A DNA stretch of 26,969 nucleotides from JAGLTQ01 sp964605385. GTDB taxonomy: Bacteria; Pseudomonadota; Gammaproteobacteria; UBA6429; Thiohalophilaceae. Positions 1-7,350 of this stretch are shown here, piece by piece. The DNA lies in contig CAZSCK010000033.1 in assembly GCA_964605385.1 (NCBI GenBank), positions 1-26,969 of the forward strand, given 5' to 3'. The notes under the pieces are model-generated. The model was not told where the DNA came from, made no database searches, and was given only the letters and a program-made list of their open reading frames with translations. The position numbers and the translations under genes are program-made. Each line of letters starts with the position of its first letter. Position 1 is the first letter of the stretch.

Positions 1-91
1 TTAAAGCAACTGACATTATGACAATAAAGATAACCAGTTCGATTAGGCTGATACCTTTTTGATTGAAGTGGCGGCTAAATTTGATGCGCAT
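1..91 (-). CDS. MshD-like prepilin, 5' end only (runs off the left edge)
   Basis: This is the first 30 codons of a gene that continues beyond position 1. Translated from the ATG at 91 it gives MRIKFSRHFNQKG followed by ISLIELVIFIVIMSVAL. That is a type IV prepilin leader: a short basic segment, Gly13 before the cleavage site, Glu at mature position +5, and a hydrophobic helix. It starts inside the preceding pilin gene, overlapping its last 17 bases, so translation is probably coupled. As the fourth pilin after B, A and C homologues, its position matches mshD of the MSHA locus. With only the leader visible, the family is secure and the subtype is inferred from gene order. Confidence 0.75.
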   Translation of the reverse strand, partial: MRIKFSRHFNQKGISLIELVIFIVIMSVAL

Positions 92-527
92 AACCGGTTT
101 CCTGTTCTATGCGAATAGTCCGGTTACCAATGTTTATGTCGAACTGATTATTTGGTACGCGGCGGCCTAATCCATCATAGACAATTATAATAGGAGTTGT
201 TGTTGTTACCCCATCAAAAAAATGAGGATAAGGTATGCCATCAGGGCTACGTAAGTCATCACCGCTGCTTGTTAACTCAATCGTATAGTTATCGTTTTGA
301 AGGTCTAGCTGAATATTTCCGCCACGAGCCATTGCCATTTGTTGGCTATAACGTAAAGCAGTTAGTAGCTCATCAGCGGCTTTACGGTTTTCATAAGTAG
401 CAACTCCAAAAAAGCGTGGAGCAATTGAGATAGAAAGAATACCGGTAATTAAAATAACAACGACGAGTTCTACAAGCGTAAAGCCTGTACATTTTTTCTT
501 TGAAGCTTGTAGTTTTAGATTAAACAT
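75..527 (-). CDS. MshC-like minor prepilin
   Basis: This is a 150-residue prepilin-like protein. Residues 1-15 form a basic leader ending in Gly15. Cleavage before Phe16 would give FTLVELVVV, with the conserved Glu at +5 and a hydrophobic alpha-1 helix to about residue 35. The C-terminal region is short and beta-rich, as in minor pilins. Family knowledge: such proteins are cleaved and methylated by PilD-type peptidase and assembled by the secretion-type ATPase. It follows the major-pilin-like gene after a hairpin terminator and overlaps the next prepilin by 17 bases. Its position suggests MshC. No clear Shine-Dalgarno precedes the ATG, which fits low expression of a minor pilin. A GspH-like pseudopilin is the alternative reading. 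Confidence 0.72.
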   Translation of the reverse strand: MFNLKLQASKKKCTGFTLVELVVVILITGILSISIAPRFFGVATYENRKAADELLTALRYSQQMAMARGGNIQLDLQNDNYTIELTSSGDDLRSPDGIPYPHFFDGVTTTTPIIIVYDGLGRRVPNNQFDINIGNRTIRIEQETGYAHQI

Positions 528-571
528 ACAGGCTGTAATTGGAGTTACCTGTATCCAATAGGTTAAGAATA

Positions 572-599
572 AAAAGCACCACTAAAGTGTGGTGCTTTT
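572..599 (-). terminator. Intrinsic terminator or attenuator after the major pilin gene
   Basis: Arms 572-582 (AAAAGCACCAC) and 589-599 (GTGGTGCTTTT) are perfectly complementary over 11 bp around a 6-base loop. On the minus strand the hairpin ends in a T-run. It lies 12 bases after the stop of the pilin gene at 611-1105 and 45 bases before the start of the next pilin. It probably ends most transcripts after the major pilin and lets a fraction read into the minor pilins. Confidence 0.75.
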
Positions 600-610
600 A
601 TCAGTTAATA

Positions 611-1105
611 TTAGATGATGTCATCAACAACAATAGCGCCATTATTTGAATTATAAATAATGCTCATTGTTGTGGCTGGCTGATAAGTGTATGTACATGA
701 TGTACCACCAAAAACAGCAACATAGTCTACATTGGCACCGGATGCTATAGCCGCTAGAGGTGGATTTTGCATAATACCATTCCATATTTCTACACAGTCA
801 GCTGCATCAGCAATGGTTGTATTGCCGCCAGTATCCGTTGCCCAGCCAGAAGCATTTACCGCAACATTACCAGCTCCAAAATTGGCTACAGCTGTATCTG
901 CAGCATTTGTATTATTAGCTATCCATTGTGCTCGGGTTAAAGCAATTCCTGCACCAAAACCACCACCGGCACCAGAAACAGCAGCAGAATTAGCTTGATT
1001 ATTAACATTCATAAAGCGCGGCAAAGCAGTCGCTGAAAGAATACCTAAAATTAGGATGACTACAACGAGCTCTACTAAGGTAAAACCTGATTGAGATTTG
1101 TTCAT
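611..1105 (-). CDS. MshA-like major prepilin
   Basis: This 164-residue prepilin has a very short leader of seven residues ending in Gly7, then FTLVELVVVILILGILSATALP with Glu at mature +5. The body is Ala/Gly/Asn-rich. Two cysteines lie in the C-terminal part (in DAADCVEIWNG and GGTSCTYTYQP) and probably form the disulfide loop typical of MshA and related pilins. It has its own promoter-like sequence, a structured leader, a good Shine-Dalgarno (GGAGAA, about 6 bases before the ATG) and a downstream terminator, all consistent with the most highly expressed subunit. Gene order places it where mshA sits. Subtype assignment rests on order and architecture. Confidence 0.78.
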   Translation of the reverse strand: MNKSQSGFTLVELVVVILILGILSATALPRFMNVNNQANSAAVSGAGGGFGAGIALTRAQWIANNTNAADTAVANFGAGNVAVNASGWATDTGGNTTIADAADCVEIWNGIMQNPPLAAIASGANVDYVAVFGGTSCTYTYQPATTMSIIYNSNNGAIVVDDII

Positions 1106-1119
1106 TTTATTTCTCCAAA

Positions 1120-1182
1120 ATCTGTTATGACAACCGCAGTTGTCGGTAAATTAGTTATGCTGCCGCAGCAGCGCTAACAGAT
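1120..1182 (-). promoter_or_regulatory. Structured 5' leader of the pilin mRNA (predicted three-way junction)
   Basis: Read on the minus strand, the leader contains a closing stem of 8 bp (AUCUGUUA, 1182-1175, with UAACAGAU, 1127-1120). Inside it are two hairpins: GCUGC-UGCG-GCAGC (1172-1159) and GACAAC-UGCG-GUUGUC (1144-1129). Both loops are UGCG closed by C-G, so they belong to the stable UNCG tetraloop class. The closing stem ends three bases before the Shine-Dalgarno GGAG. All stems are perfect in the sequence. The fold and any function are inferred. Confidence 0.6.
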
Positions 1183-1225
1183 GAATAAGTGCAGAATCAA
1201 TAACTTAGATTCGATACTTAAAGTA

Positions 1226-1254
1226 AAAATAGTCTATTTATTGTACAAAGTCAA
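1226..1254 (-). promoter_or_regulatory. Sigma-70-type promoter candidate for the major pilin gene
   Basis: On the minus strand TTGACT (1254-1249) and TATTTT (1231-1226) are separated by exactly 17 bases. Transcription would start near 1219, leaving a leader of about 115 bases that contains the three-way junction. No sigma-54 TGGCAC-N5-TTGCA signature was seen nearby. Confidence 0.5.
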
Positions 1255-1300
1255 AGGAGTTTATCGGCAGAGCAGGGGAAAACCTTAAATATTTTACGGA

Positions 1301-1903
1301 TTAAAGTTCGGGTAAGAGTAAAAATAAGACGATTAGGGAAAATATCGTTATAAAGACGCCAAATAAACGAGGGTAAGTGTTTACCAACTTATTTGTTATA
1401 TTGATATCGTCCGTCATTTTGGAAAAGCCTTTACGTGTCGAAATCCAGTGATTTGCAGCTTGCTCGAAATTTTTGACTAAGCTAGGGCGAATGAAAATGA
1501 TAAAGCCAAATATAAAAATAAAAGAGCAGGTAATGTAAAAGAACATTTGTGCCGCCTCGATTATCCATTCCCAGGCTGTTGGAGAAATACTCTTGGGTAA
1601 ATGAGGAATGAGTGTGTAAGCATTAAATGTTGCGAGGGTATAAAGTACAAATAAAGAGCCTGTGATTAAAATTGCACCGCTTACTTTTGAGTGCTTATAA
1701 AAGAAAGGTTCAGATTTAATGGCTGCTTCTATTTTTTTTGTTGCTTTACGCATAGAAAAGCGGGTGTTAATTTTTTCGTTAAATTTTAAGGTTAAGGCTG
1801 GCGCGAAAATTAAACCGAGACCAAAAATAAGGGCGATAAAGGTGCCAATGATAATAAAGGTATAAGAGGCGTCAAATAATATTTCTGAAAGCATAGTGTT
1901 CAT
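1301..1903 (-). CDS. Unknown multi-pass inner-membrane protein inside the pilus locus
   Basis: I do not recognise this 200-residue protein. It has about four hydrophobic segments (roughly residues 10-35, 75-97, 112-140 and 180-198). A basic, cytoplasmic-looking stretch lies between the first two (about 40-68, with FSMRKATKKIEAAIK), and a second one lies near residues 145-170. No catalytic motif is visible. It sits between the MshB-like and MshA-like pilin genes on the same strand. In Vibrio and Shewanella loci B and A are adjacent, so this is an addition to the known order. A palindromic repeat separates it from the upstream pilin gene, so it may have been inserted later. A role in pilus biogenesis is possible only by location. 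Confidence 0.6.
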   Translation of the reverse strand: MNTMLSEILFDASYTFIIIGTFIALIFGLGLIFAPALTLKFNEKINTRFSMRKATKKIEAAIKSEPFFYKHSKVSGAILITGSLFVLYTLATFNAYTLIPHLPKSISPTAWEWIIEAAQMFFYITCSFIFIFGFIIFIRPSLVKNFEQAANHWISTRKGFSKMTDDINITNKLVNTYPRLFGVFITIFSLIVLFLLLPEL

Positions 1904-1929
1904 AATTTAATGTCTCTTTTAGTCATTCT

Positions 1930-2020
1930 GTCGTTGCGAGAAGCATATCGACGAAGCAATCTCCATAATAGAGTGATTTATCATGAGATTGCCGCGGTCA
2001 TATTATTCCCTCGCAATGAC
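1930..2020. repeat. GTCATTGCGAG-family palindromic repeat
   Basis: Outer arms GTCGTTGCGAG (1930-1940) and CTCGCAATGAC (2010-2020) form an imperfect inverted repeat. Inner arms GCAATCTC and GAGATTGC also pair. The same motifs, better preserved, occur at 15818-15894. The right arm overlaps the 3' end of the pilin gene at 2003-2572. Confidence 0.75.
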
Positions 2021-2572
2021 AGCTTTTATCTTAGTCTTCTTATTCCAACTAAACTTCTCAAGCGGAAAAAGGTCAAGCCCGGCAATACTATCGTAGCGAA
2101 CATCAAAACGTTTATTTTTATTTCGATCATTATAAACAAGTTTTATTCGATATCGAATACGAGGCAAACCTTTTAATTTAGTTTCAAATCCTTCGCTGTA
2201 ACGAACATTATAGATGAGTGCATTTTGTTTTTTATTAAAATACCAAACACCGGGTTTGATTATGTTATTGCTATTATCTTTTTCGCCAATATAGTTGGCG
2301 GGAGTTTGTGAAAGCAAGAGTAAGGGGTTTGATTTATCCAGCTTTGAGACTGCAACCATGTTGCCTTCAAGCGCAAGCTGGGCAACTTGAAGTCCGAGGG
2401 CACTTTTAATTGTGCCAACAAGTTGTTTAACAGAAGCTTGTTCTGCGGCTATACGAATAGCAAAAATTCGATCAATTGCAAACAAGCCGAGTATAGAAAT
2501 AATAATAATAACAACGACAAGTTCAAGCAAGGTAAAGCCGCGTTGTTTGCTGATGAAGTTCTTTGGTAACAT
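2003..2572 (-). CDS. MshB-like prepilin
   Basis: This 189-residue prepilin has a leader ending in Gly12, then FTLLELVVVIIIISILG with Glu at mature +5. The C-terminal half is basic and beta-rich (for example RIRYRIKLVYNDRNKNKRFDVRYDS). It starts one base after the stop of the platform gene, so it is translationally coupled within the E-G-B block, and its position corresponds to mshB. The final residues VIARE and the TAA stop lie inside a GTCATTGCGAG-type repeat, so the natural C-terminus has probably been replaced or extended. A GspG-like pseudopilin is the other reading. The prepilin family itself is clear. Confidence 0.75.
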   Translation of the reverse strand: MLPKNFISKQRGFTLLELVVVIIIISILGLFAIDRIFAIRIAAEQASVKQLVGTIKSALGLQVAQLALEGNMVAVSKLDKSNPLLLLSQTPANYIGEKDNSNNIIKPGVWYFNKKQNALIYNVRYSEGFETKLKGLPRIRYRIKLVYNDRNKNKRFDVRYDSIAGLDLFPLEKFSWNKKTKIKAVIARE

Positions 2573-2573
2573 A

Positions 2574-3800
2574 TTATCCTTTTGCTGCGCTCGCTAAATC
2601 CCACATTGGCAAGAATACACCCAAGGCAAGCACTAGCACCATTGCACCAATAAAAATAATCAGTATAGGTTCAATTGCGCTGGTGAGATTTTTCACATCG
2701 TAATCAACTTCGCGATCATAAAAGTCTGCGACTTCTTCCAGCATTTCATCAACATTTCCCGTTTCTTCACCTACGGCGAGCATTTGAATAATAAGAGGAG
2801 TAAACATTTCAGTGGCGGCAGCGGTTCGGGTTAAAGTGTCACCACGTTCAATACCATTGCGCATGTCGGCGATATGTCCACCTATATAAACGTTATCAAC
2901 GGCGCGTGATACAAGCGTTAGCCCTGTGACTAAAGGTACTCCTGCTTTTAATGACATCGAAAATGATCGTGCAAATCTCGCAAGAGTGGCGCGCAATACG
3001 ATGCTGCCAATGATAGGGATACGTGTAATAAAGCGATCCCATTGCCAGTGTCCTTTTTCGGTTTTAATATAATGTTTAAAAGAAAAGAAAATAACTAATA
3101 ATGCGCCAACAAGGATGTACCAGTAATTGACCGTAAAATCAGAGATGCTTAATAATATTCGCGTTGGCAATGGCAGTTCGGCATTGAAGCCGGCAAATAC
3201 TTTTGCAAAAGTGGGTATCACCCACATGTTGATAATAAACATGGCGATAGTAATCGCGATAATAACAAATATGGGATAACGCATTGCTGCTTTAATTTGA
3301 TCGCGAGTATTTTTTTCTCTTTCTAAATAGCCTGAGATTTGTAAAAACACTTCATCTAGATTACCGGTGTTTTCACCTACTTGCACCATGCTAATAAACA
3401 GGTGTGAAAAAATATCTGGATGTTGTGCTAATGCAGTTGAGAGTTCATGACCACCTTCAATTTCACGACGAACAGCTTGTAAAGTATTTTGTAAAACCTG
3501 GTTACGAGTGGTGTCGGCTAAGCCGGTAATTGAACGCACAATAGGTACACCCGCATGCATAAGGGTGTACATTTGCCTTGAAAACAGGACTAAATCATCA
3601 AGTGTGGGTTTTTTATTCTTACTAAAATCAAAATTTAAACTGCTACTTTCTTTTTGTTCTTTTTCAGCTTGAATAATATTAAGAGGGGTAATGCCGGTGT
3701 TTAAGAGTTGGGTTGCAACGGCATCGACAGAGTTTGCTTCAACATTGCCATCTACAGTTTGACCTTGATTATCTCGACCGGTGTATTGAAAAGTAGGCAT
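2574..3800 (-). CDS. mshG: MshG/GspF/PilC-type pilus assembly platform protein
   Basis: This inner-membrane platform protein recruits the assembly ATPase and pilins. The 408 residues match the usual family length. The start MPTFQYTGRDNQGQ is characteristic of the family. Two tandem T2SSF domains follow (about residues 70-195 and 272-395), each with the LARQL/FARSFS-like start and the GE(N/E)TGN(L/V)DE motif: GENTGNLDE in the first, GEETGNVDE in the second. Three hydrophobic segments are visible near 170-195, 225-240 and 375-400. It begins two bases after the ATPase gene stop, so E and G form a coupled pair. The symbol is assigned from operon context; sequence alone would also allow gspF or pilC. 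Confidence 0.85.
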   Translation of the reverse strand: MPTFQYTGRDNQGQTVDGNVEANSVDAVATQLLNTGITPLNIIQAEKEQKESSSLNFDFSKNKKPTLDDLVLFSRQMYTLMHAGVPIVRSITGLADTTRNQVLQNTLQAVRREIEGGHELSTALAQHPDIFSHLFISMVQVGENTGNLDEVFLQISGYLEREKNTRDQIKAAMRYPIFVIIAITIAMFIINMWVIPTFAKVFAGFNAELPLPTRILLSISDFTVNYWYILVGALLVIFFSFKHYIKTEKGHWQWDRFITRIPIIGSIVLRATLARFARSFSMSLKAGVPLVTGLTLVSRAVDNVYIGGHIADMRNGIERGDTLTRTAAATEMFTPLIIQMLAVGEETGNVDEMLEEVADFYDREVDYDVKNLTSAIEPILIIFIGAMVLVLALGVFLPMWDLASAAKG

Positions 3801-3802
3801 AG

Positions 3803-5551
3803 TTAATCTTCAGGTTGAAATTTATGTTCATCAAGTTTTTCTTCAGCCATTCCGGTTACCCGAACAACCTCCTCAAGTGAAGTGACACCTTGTGTGGCAT
3901 ACTCCATGGCTTGCTTTGCAAAAGGGTGGAAGTCAGGATTGGCTTTTGCATGCCTGGTAAAAGCGGCAGAATCTTCACGACGTAAATCATCAGCAAGCTC
4001 ATCATTGATTTCCAAAAATTCAAAAATACCCACGCGACCACTATAACCTGTGTTATTACAGTGTGGGCAACCGTTACCATGAAAAAATTTAGCATTAACA
4101 GCTTTTTCACCAAGCAAATTATATAACCAGACAGTTTCCTGTTTTTCCGGTGTATATTCAGTTTTACAGCTCTTACATATTTTGCGTACTAAACGTTGTG
4201 CGAGCACAGCGCGCAACGCGGTAGCCACAAGAAAACCTTCGGCACCCATATCAATTAAACGGTTTACCGTTGAGATCGCATCATTGGTGTGTAAAGTAGA
4301 TAAAACCATGTGACCGGTAATTGAAGCACGTAAGCCAATAGAGACTGTTTCCTGATCTCGCATTTCACCAACGAGGACGATGTCAGGATCTTGTCGTAAT
4401 GCAGAACGTAGAATAGTTGCAAAGGTTAAACCAATTTTGCTATTTACCTGTACCTGGTTGATTCGTGGTAAACGATATTCCACCGGATCTTCAACAGTAA
4501 TAATTTTCTTTTCTGCTTTATTTAATTCAGATAAAGCGGCATATAAGGTGGTTGTTTTACCGCTACCGGTTGGGCCAGTAACTAAAACCATGCCATGTGG
4601 GCGACGAATGTTTCTTCTAAAGTGTTCAAGTAATTCAGAATCCATGCCGAGCTGATCTAATACTAAGGCGTTACCTGATTGATCAAGTAAACGCATTACA
4701 ACAGATTCACCATTTTGAATAGGCATAGTTGAAAGACGAACATCAATACTGCGATCACGAACACGAATATTAAAACGCCCGTCTTGTGGGATGCGCCGTT
4801 CAGAAATATTTAAACCGGCCATCAATTTTAAACGAGAGACTAAGGCGCTGGCGATACGTTTTTCTTTCATTATTTGTTCTTGCAGGATGCCATCAACCCG
4901 TGTGCGAATGCGTAAAACATTTTCATCAGGTTCAATATGAATATCTGATGCGCTAATTTGTATTGCATCTTCAAAAATAGACTGCAGTAGTTTTACAACC
5001 GGCGCATTGGCAACGTCTTCACTTTGAACAAGTTCTTGTAAATCAATGTCGGTTTCAGCAAGTTCGTCACCGAGTTCTTCGGCCAGGTCAGAAATTTCAC
5101 TGGTGCGGCGGTAAACCATATTAATGGTCGACATGATTTCGGATTCACGTGCTACTGCAAGATGTAAGTGACATTTGAGTTGTTTGGATAATTCATCATA
5201 GGCAAAAATATCCGTGGGATCAGCCATAGCGACAAGCAGGCTACCATTGGGATTTTTTTTCAAAGAAACAACACGGTAACGGCGTGCTAAGGTTTCAGGA
5301 ATAATCTGAATTGTTTCAGCATCGTAATTGTATTGTTTAAGATCAATGAAGGGGATTTGCAGCTGGGCTGACAATAACTCCAACATTTGCTCTTCGGTAA
5401 CAAGGCCGCTTGAAATTAGAGTGCGACCAAGTTTTTGCCCGGTTTTCTTTTGTGCCGCCAGTGATTGCATGAGCTGGTCTTCAGTTATAAGACCTTTCTC
5501 AACAAGTAAATCGCCGAGTCGAATTTTTTTACGTGGTGCCGTGGCTGCCAT
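3803..5551 (-). CDS. mshE: MshE/PilB/GspE-type assembly ATPase with c-di-GMP-binding MshEN domain
   Basis: This hexameric ATPase powers pilin extraction and polymerisation. Residues 11-63 carry the MshEN pattern: two 24-residue copies beginning RLGDLL and KLGRTL, each ending in Q (Q34 and Q63), separated by exactly five residues. This arrangement is known to bind c-di-GMP. The core has Walker A GPTGSGKTT at 326-334, an Asp-box-like region near 355, Walker B DIVLVGEMRD at 390-399 and a His box at STLHTND. A zinc tetracysteine follows (C459, C462, C494, C497). The length of 582 is normal. AGGA precedes the ATG at 5551. It heads the visible pilus operon. Upstream mshH-N genes are not next to it, because pyrD lies there. 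Confidence 0.88.
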   Translation of the reverse strand: MAATAPRKKIRLGDLLVEKGLITEDQLMQSLAAQKKTGQKLGRTLISSGLVTEEQMLELLSAQLQIPFIDLKQYNYDAETIQIIPETLARRYRVVSLKKNPNGSLLVAMADPTDIFAYDELSKQLKCHLHLAVARESEIMSTINMVYRRTSEISDLAEELGDELAETDIDLQELVQSEDVANAPVVKLLQSIFEDAIQISASDIHIEPDENVLRIRTRVDGILQEQIMKEKRIASALVSRLKLMAGLNISERRIPQDGRFNIRVRDRSIDVRLSTMPIQNGESVVMRLLDQSGNALVLDQLGMDSELLEHFRRNIRRPHGMVLVTGPTGSGKTTTLYAALSELNKAEKKIITVEDPVEYRLPRINQVQVNSKIGLTFATILRSALRQDPDIVLVGEMRDQETVSIGLRASITGHMVLSTLHTNDAISTVNRLIDMGAEGFLVATALRAVLAQRLVRKICKSCKTEYTPEKQETVWLYNLLGEKAVNAKFFHGNGCPHCNNTGYSGRVGIFEFLEINDELADDLRREDSAAFTRHAKANPDFHPFAKQAMEYATQGVTSLEEVVRVTGMAEEKLDEHKFQPED

Positions 5552-5635
5552 AATGAATTCCTGAAATTGCTAAGCCATACTTTATTATTATTTAATTATG
5601 CCTTTTATATCGGCACTTTACAGAAATTGATGAGG

Positions 5636-6577
5636 TTAATTTAAAGTTAAAGTCCCCACCAATTCAGAAACATTATTTAAGTTATGTTTTTGCAAATAAT
5701 CTGCGATGCCCTGGTTAATTTTTTTGCATACCAATGGGTCATAAAAGAGCGCGGTGCCCACACCGATACCTGTTGCACCGGCAATTAAAAATTCGATTGC
5801 ATCTTCCGCCGTGCTAATGCCACCCTGGCCGATAATTGGAATATTGTGATCACGGCAAACTTGCGATACCTGGTGTGTTTTAAGTAAAGCGATAGGTTTA
5901 ATCGCAGGCCCCGATAATCCACCTTGATTATTACCAATAATCGGGCTGCGTGACTCAATATCAATTGCCATGCCCATCATGGTATTAATGACTGCAAAAC
6001 CGTCAGTACCGGCTTCAATACAGCGACGTGCATTTTCAGCAATATCCGTTTGATTAGGTGAAAGTTTGGTAATAATCGGCTTATTTGTGGCTTTTCGGCA
6101 CACTTCGACAACTTTGGCTGACATTTCAGGATCATTACCAAAGGCCATACCGCCGCATTTTACATTCGGACAGGAAATATTGATTTCGATGGCATCAATA
6201 TCTGTGTCATCAAACATCTTGGCAATTTCAGCATAATCTTCAATGGTAGATCCGGATAAATTGGCGATAAATCGAGTCTCAGATTTAGGTAATTTTGGTA
6301 AAATTTCATTAATCACGTGTTCTGCACCAGGGTTCTGCAAGCCGATGGCATTAATCATACCCATCGGTGTCTCAATTACGCGGTGGGGTTTATTACCTAA
6401 ACGTGGCTCAACCGTTGTGCCTTTCAGGCAAACAGCACCGACATCTTCATTTGAATAGCCTTCGACACGGGTATATTCTTCACCAAACCCGACACAGCCA
6501 GATAAAAGCACCAGTGGGGTATTGAAAGCCATGCCGCAAAATTCAGTTTTCAGTAAGTCTTTGTTCTTAATCGTCAT
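5636..6577 (-). CDS. pyrD: Dihydroorotate dehydrogenase, class 1B-type catalytic subunit
   Basis: This flavoenzyme oxidises dihydroorotate to orotate in pyrimidine synthesis. The 313 residues match class 1 enzymes and lack the N-terminal membrane helix of class 2. The catalytic loop reads NISCPNVKCGGMAFG, with cysteine as the base; class 2 enzymes use serine. Other family motifs are ITKLSPN, the FMN phosphate site IPIIGQGGIS near residue 245, and GATGIGVGTALF near 270. Class 1B enzymes normally pair with the FeS/FAD subunit PyrK, which is not seen in this window. Most gammaproteobacteria use class 2, so this is unusual. No strong Shine-Dalgarno is visible. It is divergent from trmL. Confidence 0.85.
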   Translation of the reverse strand: MTIKNKDLLKTEFCGMAFNTPLVLLSGCVGFGEEYTRVEGYSNEDVGAVCLKGTTVEPRLGNKPHRVIETPMGMINAIGLQNPGAEHVINEILPKLPKSETRFIANLSGSTIEDYAEIAKMFDDTDIDAIEINISCPNVKCGGMAFGNDPEMSAKVVEVCRKATNKPIITKLSPNQTDIAENARRCIEAGTDGFAVINTMMGMAIDIESRSPIIGNNQGGLSGPAIKPIALLKTHQVSQVCRDHNIPIIGQGGISTAEDAIEFLIAGATGIGVGTALFYDPLVCKKINQGIADYLQKHNLNNVSELVGTLTLN

Positions 6578-6655
6578 ATCCGAGAAGATACAAGGAAGCG
6601 GGGAAAAGGTACAGATAAAAGGGTAAAATGAATTTTTTATTTAATGGTTTTAATT

Positions 6656-7275
6656 ATGTTTCATATTGTTCTTTTTGAACCTGAAATTCCTGCCAATACC
6701 GGCAATATCATCCGCTTGTGCGCTAACACGGGTTCGCAGCTTCATCTTATTCGTCCTTTAGGTTTTGATATGGATGACAAAAAACTCCGGCGAGCCGGGC
6801 TTGNNNNNNNNNNNNNNNNNNNNNNNNNNNNNNNNNNNNNNNNNNNNNNNNNNNNNNNNNNNNNNNNNNNNNNNNNNNNNNNNNNNNNNNNNNNNNNNNN
6901 NNNATTCGTCCTTTAGGTTTTGATATGGATGACAAAAAACTCCGGCGAGCCGGGCTTGACTACCATGAGTTTGCAGCTGTGCAGGAATATGATTCTTTAG
7001 ATGAATTTGTAGAAAAAGTGAAGCCTGCCCGGATATTTGGTATTTCAACTAAAGGTCAGCAATATGTGCATGATGTTGAATATAAAGAAGGCGATGCTTT
7101 TTTATTTGGGCCAGAAACACGGGGTTTACCGCAAGAGGTAAGAGAAAATTTAGGTACAGATCATGTTCTGCGTATTCCTATGCAGCCGACGAATCGCAGT
7201 CTGAATTTATCGAATGCTGTGACCTTAATGGTGTATGAAGCGTGGCGCCAGCTTGAATTTAAAGGTAGCGTGTAG
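6656..7275 (+). CDS. trmL: tRNA (cytidine/uridine-34 2'-O)-methyltransferase, interrupted by an assembly gap
   Basis: TrmL methylates the wobble ribose of certain tRNA-Leu species. It is a small SPOUT enzyme with a trefoil knot. The N-terminus MFHIVLFEPEIPANTGNI and the C-terminal knot motifs FGPETRGLP and IPMQPTNRSLNLSNA are diagnostic. A run of 100 N splits the frame, with the same 55 bases on each side. Removing one copy plus the Ns (155 bases) rejoins the two parts in frame and gives a normal 154-residue TrmL. I start at the second ATG (6656), because homologues begin M-x-x-IVL; the ATG at 6644 would add four residues. Confidence 0.9.
6749..6803 (+). repeat. Left copy of a 55-bp duplication flanking the N gap
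   Basis: These 55 bases are identical to 6904-6958. They are coding sequence of trmL, not a biological repeat, and mark two contig ends that overlap but were joined with Ns. Confidence 0.95.
6804..6903. other. Assembly gap, 100 N
   Basis: An exact run of 100 N, the conventional length for a gap of unknown size. The flanking overlap implies that the real gap length is negative. Confidence 0.98.
6904..6958 (+). repeat. Right copy of the 55-bp duplication flanking the N gap
   Basis: Identical to 6749-6803. Only one copy is expected in the true genome. Confidence 0.95.
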
Positions 7276-7350
7276 GGCTTTATAGTCGCTAAAATATCGT
7301 TATAATTTAAAACAATCAAGAAGGCTGGCTTTAACAAGAGGCTTGGGAAC

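Noticed and set aside
1120..1182. A tRNA-like cloverleaf
   Set aside because: Only two internal hairpins, UNCG loops, no anticodon or T-loop signatures, and it sits in an mRNA leader.
1910..2176. An 88-codon plus-strand frame
   Set aside because: It is antisense to the MshB-like gene and crosses the palindromic repeat; no family features.
6644..6655. Upstream ATG of trmL (MVLIM)
   Set aside because: Homologues begin at the second Met (MFHIVLFEP-like), so the longer start is less likely.
6747..7048. Frames spanning the N run
   Set aside because: They are products of the false gap, antisense to trmL, and contain unknown residues.
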